Origin: CAITWD01 sp963727285
GTDB lineage: Bacteria; Actinomycetota; Thermoleophilia; Miltoncostaeales; Miltoncostaeaceae
Reading direction: 5' to 3'
Assembly: GCA_963727285.1 (NCBI GenBank)
Contig: CAVSFF010000001.1
Span: forward strand, 135,844-199,843
Length of the DNA: 64,000 bases
Numbering within the stretch: the stretch's first letter is position 1; every line of letters starts with the position of its first letter. The notes under the pieces were generated by a model, which did no database searches, had not been told where the DNA came from, and was given only the letters and a program-made list of their open reading frames with translations. A program made the position numbers and the translations under genes. This document shows, piece by piece, positions 57,186 through 64,000 of the stretch.

Positions 57186-58140
57186 TCAGCTCGTACAGGC
57201 AGCCTTTGCCGGCGTGATCGACATGGACGGATTGCAGGACGGCGTATAGATGGATACCCAGTCGAGTTGCACGTTGCCGGCGGCCGCGTTCGTCGGCGGC
57301 GCCCCGATCGTCCGGGTTTCGATCTGGATGATCGCGTGCATCGGGGTATTGGGGATACTCCCGGTGACGGTGCCGACGATGCGGTTGTCGAGCTGGAACT
57401 GCACAAAGTGGGGGAGCCAGGTCAGCGTCGCCGTGTGCCACTGCTGATAGGTCTGTGCGGTGACGAACCCCGCCTGCTCGCCCCCGCTCGTCGCGCCCTG
57501 GAAGTGGAGATATGCGTGGATCAGCCCGCCGAGGTCGGCCTCGGGGTAGTCGATCTCGCCGTCGCGCGGCCACGTCTCGCTGTCGGGCCACAGCAGCAGG
57601 GATGTTTTGTAGCCGTCGACGGCATCGGCCCGGATCCGGATCATGTACCGGCCGTAGAGCAGACCGCCGTTCCGACCCTTGGCCCCGCTGACGACCGGGA
57701 GCAGGGCCGCGACCATATGGACACCGTGCTCGGTATGCAGGTGGACATTCGAGGATTCCGTTCGCGACGGAAATCGTCTTGGCGGGCACGTACGTGCCGT
57801 TCTTGCTGGTGTCCTTGGCGCCGCCGGAGTAGGCGAACCAGCGGTCCCGGACGGCGTCGGGAAAGTCGCCGAGGGGGACGGGCTGGGAGAAGTCGTCGGC
57901 GAACACTCGATGCCACCCCGGCAGGGACGCCGACGGCGGTGCGGTCGTGTTGGGCGCCCGCCGTTCGGCGGGTGTCTTCGGCACCGGCGGCGCCGGGGGC
58001 GCCGGGGGCGTGCTGGGCGCAGAGAGATTGGTGCAGGCCGCGAGTCCGACGACGGCTGCGCCGGCGATCGCGAGGGCACGCGCAGCGCGAAGCGCGGTCC
58101 GCGTCACCCGGTGCGGTCGCTGTCCCTGCGGAATGCTCAT
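57186..58140 (-). CDS. GH16-type lipoprotein (frameshifted)
   Basis: Lipoprotein signal with lipobox GLAAC (Cys near residue 36), Pro-rich spacer, then a GH16 domain: WHRVFADDFSQPVPLG, GGLLYGRYMIRIRADAVDGYK, catalytic GEIDYPE, FVQFQLDNRIVG. One extra base near 57755 splits GIL from NVHLHTEHG. It is a membrane-tethered paralogue of the upstream secreted GH16 protein (90 bases between). Probable role: trimming or release of surface polysaccharide. Confidence 0.86.
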
Positions 58141-58340
58141 GGTGCTGCCGTTCTCGCCCCAAGTCGGCGTGCGTCGAGATGATCGTCCCAGTGGTGGTGG
58201 GTATTATTCCCCAGGCACCTACAGGAATGGCAATCCATGCGGTTGGTCCCAGGAAATCCGCAGACCCGGCAGACGGTGTTTGGGCCGCGGCGGGCGCCGC
58301 ACATGGGTGGACCGGAGCCCCGGCCAGATCGAGAGGGCGC

Positions 58341-59186
58341 ATGACCCAGGAGGACCGCAACACAGGCGCCGAGGAGCCGACGAGTGGCCGAGAGCCTGGG
58401 ACCGCCCCGCCCCGGTACATCCCGGTGTTGCTCTATCACGCGGTCAACGAGTTCTCCCGTCCGGGGCTCGCGAACTTCACGACGACGCCCGAGGTGTTCG
58501 CCCAGCACGTGCACATGCTGGGCGGGTACGTCGATCGCGGGTGGACGCCACTGCTCGCTGCGGATCTGTCGGACGCCTTGCGGGGGACACGGCCGATGCC
58601 CCGCCACCCGTTCGCGGTCACATTCGACGACGGATATGACGACAACGCCGCCGCGATGGCCGCTCTCACGGCGGTTGGAATCCCAAGCACGATCTACGTC
58701 ACCGCCAGCTACGTCGGCCAGCCGGGATTCATGAACGCCGCCCAGCTGCGGGCGCTGGCCGCGGATCCGATGGTGGACATCGGCGCCCATTCGGTGCGTC
58801 ACCGGCGGCTCGACGAGTTGTCGCGTCCCGAAATCGTCGGGGAGTTGCGGGGGAGCCGGCTCTACCTCGGCGAGGTGACGGGGACGGACATCGCATCCGT
58901 TGCGTATCCGCACGGCAATCACGATGCGCGCGTCCTTGAGGAGGTGGAGAACGCAGGGTATTCGTCCGGCGCGGCCGTCAAGAACGCGTTGTCACGACCC
59001 GGCGACGATCCGCTTGCCATCGCCAGATGGACGGTCTTCGCGGATCACACCGCGGACGATGTCGCGAAGGTCATGGACGGGAATGCGCCGATCGTCGGCG
59101 ACGGGGAGCGCCTTCAGACCCGTGTCTACCGGCACGCGCGGCGCTGCCGCGCCCGCGCCCGGGCCGCGGTGGGTCGCAGTCACTGA
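58341..59186 (+). CDS. polysaccharide deacetylase (NodB homology)
   Basis: 281 residues of the carbohydrate esterase 4 family: motif 1 TFDDGYDDN with the catalytic/metal Asp pair, motif 2 HSVRHRRLDEL (His-x3-His), and AYPHGNHDARV near motif 3. VLLYHAVNE is the usual lead-in. No signal peptide is visible, so secretion is uncertain. It removes acetyl groups from a polysaccharide and starts a plus-strand run divergent from the GH16 genes. ATG 58341. Confidence 0.9.
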   Translation: MTQEDRNTGAEEPTSGREPGTAPPRYIPVLLYHAVNEFSRPGLANFTTTPEVFAQHVHMLGGYVDRGWTPLLAADLSDALRGTRPMPRHPFAVTFDDGYDDNAAAMAALTAVGIPSTIYVTASYVGQPGFMNAAQLRALAADPMVDIGAHSVRHRRLDELSRPEIVGELRGSRLYLGEVTGTDIASVAYPHGNHDARVLEEVENAGYSSGAAVKNALSRPGDDPLAIARWTVFADHTADDVAKVMDGNAPIVGDGERLQTRVYRHARRCRARARAAVGRSH

Positions 59187-59192
59187 TCGGGT

Positions 59193-60083
59193 GTGCAGGG
59201 GGCCATCGGCCCGGGCAAACCATCGGGTTGGGGAGTGGTCGCCGCACCGGGAGCGCCGGTACGCTGGCGGTGCCGGTGCATCTGCCGCCGCACCGGCACC
59301 CGAGTTGCGACGGGAATCGCCGATCGCACCCGCGGCGGCCCCGGAGGCCAGCGCCCGACGCCAACACCCCAGCGCGATACCCGTGTCACCCGCCCCGACG
59401 CCGGAGCATTCTCCCCGGCGACGGTCCGGCGCGCCCTGATTCTTCTGGCCGGTGCGCTCGCGCTCTCGTGCGCCAGCCTGGTCCTCTTGAACCTCGACTT
59501 CCGGCTGACGGACCAGACCCACTACTCATTTATGGCCTGGAACCTCGTTCTTGCGTGGATTCCAGTGGCGCTGTCGCTCGCGATGCTCGCCGTCGTCCGG
59601 TGGGGCGGCGGGACAGCGGCCGTGATTCCGCTCGTGTGCGCCTGGGTGCTGTTCCTGCCGAACGCGCCGTACTTGGCCACCGACCTTGTGCACCTGGGCG
59701 AGCGGACTTCGCCGCGGGCGGCCGACGCCGCGATGTTTGCGGCGTTCGCCGTCACCGGGGTCTACTTGGGCCTGATGTCCGCGTGGTTCGTCTGCCGTGC
59801 GCTCCGCCGGATCTGGACGTCGCGGACCGCACTCCGGGTGGTCAACGTCAGCCTGGCGCTCTGCGGCGTGGGCATCTACCTGGGCAGGGTCGTTCAGGTC
59901 AACAGCTGGGAGGCGGTGACCGCTCCGGCGACGGTGATACACGGGGCCGTCGGCCACGTCGGTGACGTCCGCGGCTGGGCCGTGTCGTTGTTGATTGCGG
60001 GCATTTCGGCGGCGGTCCTCGTTGGCGCCTATCACCTCGTATCCCGGGTGCTCGACGGGACCGGCCAGGGATCGCCCGGCTGA
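59193..60083 (+). CDS. DUF1361 membrane protein
   Basis: Up to 296 residues with about seven TM helices from residue 80 on. The DUF1361 signature is clear: WNLVLAWIPVALS, AWVLFLPNAPYLATDLVHL. The first about 70 residues from GTG 59193 look unlike the family (Arg/Pro-rich) and may not be translated, but no better start codon is seen. Function unknown; it lies among glycan genes. Confidence 0.85.
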   Translation: MQGAIGPGKPSGWGVVAAPGAPVRWRCRCICRRTGTRVATGIADRTRGGPGGQRPTPTPQRDTRVTRPDAGAFSPATVRRALILLAGALALSCASLVLLNLDFRLTDQTHYSFMAWNLVLAWIPVALSLAMLAVVRWGGGTAAVIPLVCAWVLFLPNAPYLATDLVHLGERTSPRAADAAMFAAFAVTGVYLGLMSAWFVCRALRRIWTSRTALRVVNVSLALCGVGIYLGRVVQVNSWEAVTAPATVIHGAVGHVGDVRGWAVSLLIAGISAAVLVGAYHLVSRVLDGTGQGSPG

Positions 60084-60432
60084 GCGGCCGACGCCGACTC
60101 CTCCGCCCGCCTCACGCCGGTATTCGACCGGGATCTCGGCGTGCCCGGCGGCTCACGAACAGGGCCCGGCACGCCGATACAACACCCAGCTCCGGAGTGG
60201 CTCGCCACGTCGGCGTGCGCACCATCACGAGGGGGGTCCCGTCGGATCCCGGACGACGTCCAGCCGGACGGGGTCCGTGCGGTGTGTGTGCCGCCATGGT
60301 CGGTCGTCGCGATGCCGGGGGATCGCACCGTCATACTTCAGTCCCTGGTCTCCGCCGGATGTCGCGCCTGCGGACATGGCAGGGGCGCGATGTCCTTTCT
60401 ACGATCAAGCGAAGACGACCAAGGAGTGAGGC
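60084..60432. other. intergenic region before the glycosyltransferases
   Basis: 349 bases with no supported gene, repeat or RNA. It ends with AAGGAG 7 bases before the ATG at 60433, a good ribosome site. Presumably holds the promoter of the glycosyltransferase operon. Confidence 0.5.
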
Positions 60433-61601
60433 ATGACGCCCGAGTCCGGCGAGCGGTCGCCACGTCGCGATCAGGTTGACGTCGAACGCCCCGACGCGCT
60501 GCCGCGCGTCGACGTGGTGATCTGCGCCTACACGCTGGACCGTGAAGCGCTGCTGCGTCGCGCGATCGCGTCGGCCTCCTCCGAACCCGGGGACGGGCAG
60601 GTCATCGTGGTCGTCGACCACAATCCGGCGCTCTCGCGGCGCTCGCCGCGGGCCCGGACCTGGGGCCGGACATGGTGCTCTGCGAGAACCGGTTCGCGCG
60701 CGGGCTCTCGGGTGCCAGGAACACCGGTTTGGAGCGAGCGGATGCGGACGTGGTCGCCTTCTTGGACGACGACGCCCAGGCCGGCCCGGGATGGCTCGCG
60801 GCGATTCGGCGGGCGCACGGCGATCCGCGGATCGTCGGAACCGGAGGGTGGGTGGAGGCCGAGTGGGAAGTCGGCGAGGCCCCGGAGTGGTTCCCCGCGG
60901 AGTTCCTGTGGACGGTCGGCTGCTCGTATCTGGGTCTGCCCGAGGCGCAGGATGCCGAGATCCGGAACCCGATCGGCGCGAACATGTCATTCGCACGGGA
61001 CGACCTGGCGGCCGTCGGCGGCTTCCGCACCGGACTCGGCCGCATCGGTACGGCGCCATTCGGCTGCGAGGAGACCGAGGCCGCGATCCTGATTCGCGCG
61101 CATACCCCCGGGAGCCGCATCGTGCTGCTGCGGGATGCCCGGGTGCGCCATTTTGTTCCGGAGGCCCGCGCCACCTGGTCCTATTTTGCGAGCCGGTGTG
61201 TCGCCGAGGGGCGGTCCAAGGCCCTCGTGACCGCCGCGGTCGGCAGTGGCGACGGGCTGGCCTCCGAGCGCCGGTACGTTCGGGTCACGCTGCCCGCGGC
61301 GGTCGCGCGCGGCATTCGCGATGCCGTTCGCGGCGATCTCCATGGACTGCAGCGATCGGGCGCCGTGGTCGTGGGCTTCTCGCTGACCGCATACGGGTAC
61401 CTCGCCGGCGTACGCGAGCGTTCCGCTGCCGGGGCCGACGAGGGATCGGCGCCGGCGGGCGGCGGGCCGGGTGGCGCTGGTGACCAACCGCACGGGCGGC
61501 CCCGCCACACGGGTGCGCGGCTCGCTGCGGCCGTCGGCGCGGGCATCGCGGTCCTGGGCGCGGCACACGTCTGGTGGCACGGACTCCGGGGGCGGCGTTG
61601 A
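60433..61601 (+). CDS. family 2 glycosyltransferase 1 (frameshifted)
   Basis: GT-A fold: PRVDVVICAYTLDREALLRRAIASA start, ENRFARGLSGARNTGLERADADVVAFLDDDAQ with the DxD-type metal site, GANMSFARDDLAAVGGF acceptor region and ETEAAILIRAHTPG. One base is missing near 60631 (NPAL to LAALAAGPD). A C-terminal TM helix (LAAAVGAGIAVLGAAHVWW) anchors it to the membrane. It probably adds a sugar to a surface polysaccharide or lipid. Confidence 0.88.
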
Positions 61602-61603
61602 CC

Positions 61604-62840
61604 GTGCCCATGTCGGATCGGCCCATTGCCGTTCGACACGTCGGACTCGGTGACCCGACGTCCCGGCAGGACATCGATCTCGGAATGTCGCGCGAGGGCG
61701 TCCGATACGAGCGGGCGCTCGTGCTGGTCGAGTCCGGCGGCATCCCGTGGGGGGTCTTTGAGCTGCCCGCTCCCGGGGGCGTGCTCTCCGCCGACGACGT
61801 GGCGACGGAGGCAGACGCCCGCGTCGCGGCCGGGGTGTGGCCGCCAGGCGCGGCGCTCAGCATCGACGCTCCGGCGACCCCGCTGCGTGTCGTCGTGCCG
61901 ACGTGCCGGAATCCACAACGCGTCGTCCGCGCCGTCGCGTCGCTGCTGCGGGGCCCGGACCCCCACCTTGAGATCGTCGTTGTCGAGAACCGGCCGACGG
62001 GATCCACCATCGCGCAGGTGCTTGCAGAGACGTTCCCCGACGAACCCCGGGTGAGCTGCCGCGATGAGCACCGCCCCGGGCTGTCCCGGGCCCGCAATTG
62101 CGGCGCCGAGGGCGTCGGCCCGGGCCTGGTCGGGTTTCTCGACGATGACATCGTGGCGCATCCGCTCTGGGTGCCGGCGATGCGCGCGGCCGCATCCGCG
62201 CCATCACCGCTGCCGATCGGGATCCTGGCCGGCCGCATCCTGCCGATCGGGCTCGAGAACGCCGCACAACTGTTCTTTCACCGCTTCACGGGATTCGGCG
62301 AAAACGATCTTCCCGCCACCTACCGGTTGGATGATCCGCCGGCCGGCAATGGCCTGTATCCCTACGCACCGGGGATGTTCGGATCGGGAGCGAGCCTCTG
62401 TCTTCCGACGGATGCCTTCGCGGCCCTCGGTGGCTTTGACGAGCGCCTCGGAACGGGGACGCCCAGTCGCGGCGGGGAGGACCTCGACATCTTCGTGCGC
62501 GCGCTGTACGCCCGGCTGGCGGTCCGGTACGTGCCGCAAGCGGTGATCTGGCGACGACCATCCCGACTCGTTGGATGGGCTGCCGTCAAAGGTGTACTCG
62601 TACGGGTTCGGGCTGTCGGCGATGCTTGCCAAGCACGCCGTCGCGGGTCCCGACCGGTCAGGGTTCCTGCGTCGGGTGCCGGCCGGTTTTCGCCATTTCG
62701 TCGACCCGGGCTCCACCAAGAACGCCTCGAAGTCGGCGGACTACCCACGCCGCCTCGCGCTGATGGAAGTGCTGGGCGTGGCGTCGGGCCCCGTGGGGTA
62801 CGCAAAGAGCCGCTGGCAATCGCGGAAGGCGACGGCGTGA
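61604..62840 (+). CDS. family 2 glycosyltransferase 2 with extra N-terminal domain (frameshifted)
   Basis: Residues about 1-95 form a domain (RHVGLGDPTSRQ, ERALVLVESGGIPWGVFELP) that also appears at the start of the partial gene at 63791. Then comes a GT-A catalytic domain: LRVVVPTCRNPQRVVRAVASLL, RPGLSRARNCGA, GFLDDDIVAHPLW and GGEDLDIFVRALY. One extra base near 62555 shifts the frame; the real C-terminus is DSLDGLPSKVYSYGFGLSAM onward to 62840. Start GTG 61604 or ATG 61610. Confidence 0.88.
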
Positions 62841-62895
62841 TGGACGCCGTGCGCGTCGGTACCGCTGATTCGTCGCGCGCCACGGGGCGTCGGCC

Positions 62896-63786
62896 GTGAC
62901 GTCGGCATCGCTGCCGGTGCCGGTCGGGCGTCAACTGCTGCAGCAGATGGCCTGGCAGGAGCGCGCGGCATGTGTGACGTCGCTTGTCCTGATCGGGGTC
63001 CTGGTCGCCCCGGTGCCGCCGGTATTGCGGCTGATCGTCGCGCTGGCGTTCGTGGTCGTCGCTCCCGGCACGGCGCTGCTCGCGGTGACCGGGAGCGCCC
63101 TGTTCGGCAACTACCATCCGGGGCTGATCGTGGGCTTGGGGCTCGCGCAGATCATTCTGCTGGGTGAAATCGCGCTCTGGCTCCACGCCTTTTACGCGCG
63201 CCCGGAGTTGGCGGGATTCGCCGTCGTGGTGTTCGCAGTGGTCGTGTTTGCCGTCCATCGTCGCGTCCGGCCATCGTCACCGGCGTCCCGTGACGGGTCC
63301 GACGCAGGCGCCGCCCTGTTCATCCCGCCCGGGGTGACGTCGGCGCTCGACGACGGGGGTATCAACCTCCTGCCGACCCCCGCCGCCGATTCTCAGACAG
63401 ATGCTCACGACGGCGTCGCGGGTGCCCATGGCGACGAGCCGACATCCGACGCCGCGATCGCCGAGATTCCGGCAGGCGCCTCCGGGCACGACGCCTCCGT
63501 CGGAGGGCGCGAGGCCGTCGCGGACGCGCCACCCGACGCAGGAGACGGCGACGCTAAGACAGCTGATCTGACTGCCGATCCGGAGATCGACGCGGATCCC
63601 GGCGCGGCTGTGGTTGAGGGCGCCACCGAGGCGAGCGGGATCGAGGACGCGACGGACGAGACGCCCGCCGATGACGCGAGCGCATCGGTTGACGCCGGGG
63701 CAGCAGGACCCGACGCGCCGGACGGGGACTCCGCGACCGACGATTCCACGTCCGGAGCCGGCGCCGGCGAATCCGGGAGTGGGTGA
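62896..63786 (+). CDS. membrane protein with long acidic disordered tail
   Basis: 296 residues. Residues 1-127 have four TM helices (SLVLIGVLVAPVPPVLRLIVALAFVVVAPGTALLAV, LGLAQIILLGEIALW, GFAVVVFAVVVFAV). Residues about 130-296 are a low-complexity tail of Asp, Ala, Gly, Ser and Thr with few hydrophobics, predicted disordered and strongly negative. No family recognised. GTG 62896. It sits between glycosyltransferase genes and may scaffold or regulate them; this is inference. Confidence 0.75.
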   Translation: MTSASLPVPVGRQLLQQMAWQERAACVTSLVLIGVLVAPVPPVLRLIVALAFVVVAPGTALLAVTGSALFGNYHPGLIVGLGLAQIILLGEIALWLHAFYARPELAGFAVVVFAVVVFAVHRRVRPSSPASRDGSDAGAALFIPPGVTSALDDGGINLLPTPAADSQTDAHDGVAGAHGDEPTSDAAIAEIPAGASGHDASVGGREAVADAPPDAGDGDAKTADLTADPEIDADPGAAVVEGATEASGIEDATDETPADDASASVDAGAAGPDAPDGDSATDDSTSGAGAGESGSG

Positions 63787-63790
63787 GGAG

Positions 63791-64000
63791 GTGTTTGCCC
63801 CCCGTTGGATCGCCGTTGTCGACCTCGAGGCCGTGCCGGACAACCTCGTCGCGCCCGTTCGTCCGGGCGAGCCCGCGTGCCGATTTCTCGCCGCCCGCAT
63901 CCTGGTGCGGCTCGACGGCGCACCGCTCGGCCTGATCGAGGTTCCGCTGATCGACGGTGTCGTGACCGGAGATCGGCTTGCGGCGGCGATCGACCGGGGC
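63791..64000 (+). CDS. start of a glycan-biosynthesis gene, cut by the window end
   Basis: 70 codons open to the window edge from GTG 63791 (VFAPRWIAVVDLEAVP, then FLAARILVRLDGAPLGLIEVPL). The layout, a short strand followed by an RxLVxxxGxPxGxxExP turn, matches the N-terminal domain of glycosyltransferase 2, so this is probably another glycosyltransferase of the same kind. The start is uncertain because GAGGAG touches the GTG directly. Confidence 0.6.
   Translation, partial: MFAPRWIAVVDLEAVPDNLVAPVRPGEPACRFLAARILVRLDGAPLGLIEVPLIDGVVTGDRLAAAIDRG

Noticed and set aside
1..64000. tRNA or rRNA genes
   Set aside because: TpsiC-like strings such as GGTTCGAAT occur only inside protein-coding genes, without matching acceptor stems.

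Overview
High-GC actinobacterial chromosome segment. Support for this comes from perfect actinobacterial LexA boxes (CGAAC-N4-GTTCG), a DtxR-type metal regulator with a TTAG/CTAA palindrome, an F420-type luciferase-family enzyme, a KimA-like K+ importer, a pyrophosphate-type phosphofructokinase and dense head-to-tail operons with ATGA/GTGA overlaps. A deep-branching class such as Thermoleophilia is possible, but that is inference. No rRNA, tRNA, CRISPR array, IS element or prophage was seen; the content looks like ordinary chromosome with a few specialised islands.

Layout. 1-5.4 kb: trpE(partial)-trpG-trpD-trpC, a TlpA/ResA thioredoxin plus CcmH pair, and a TrpB2-like gene closed by a strong hairpin. 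5.5-14.9 kb: an HD-GYP protein, DUF72, cupin, glutaredoxin-like protein, aldo/keto reductase, luciferase-like oxidoreductase, an A-type Fe-S carrier, thiolase and a Rieske/glutamate-synthase fusion. 14.9-22.7 kb: a MacB/FtsX-type ABC exporter, an OmpR regulator, a decayed PHP gene and a large hybrid kinase. 22.8-25.9 kb: a secreted beta-propeller protein, an ECF sigma/zinc-finger anti-sigma pair and DUF1697. 25.9-35.3 kb: SOS translesion genes dnaE2 and imuB (each with a LexA box touching its start codon), interleaved with mntH/DtxR and a GGDEF-EAL protein. 35.3-42.9 kb: KimA-like transporter, nitroreductase, topoisomerase III, PPi-phosphofructokinase and Nudix.

42.9-53.4 kb is the most distinctive part. 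An overlapping operon encodes a membrane-anchored Ala-rich coiled-coil protein, ApbE flavin transferase, a ferric-reductase-like di-heme membrane protein, a NuoF-like flavoprotein and a 3Fe-4S-type ferredoxin. Next to it lie two further tandem coiled-coil/di-heme gene pairs. All three di-heme genes share an identical 466-bp membrane module but two types of tail, and five of the proteins end in the same C-terminal Gly-Gly-Ser. A shared direct-repeat motif precedes each coiled-coil gene. A two-component system and a TatA-like gene follow. I read this as a membrane electron conduit with repeated outward-facing modules.

53.6-64 kb is a cell-surface polysaccharide region: three GH16-type secreted enzymes (one with a Gly-X-Thr linker, one a lipoprotein), a sugar-nucleotide epimerase, a polysaccharide deacetylase, DUF1361, two family-2 glycosyltransferases, an acidic-tailed membrane protein and the start of another gene of the same set.

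About 16 of roughly 58 genes are interrupted by single-base indels while the protein continues intact in another frame. Uncorrected sequencing error is the simplest explanation, so these genes are listed as single coding regions with the shift noted.
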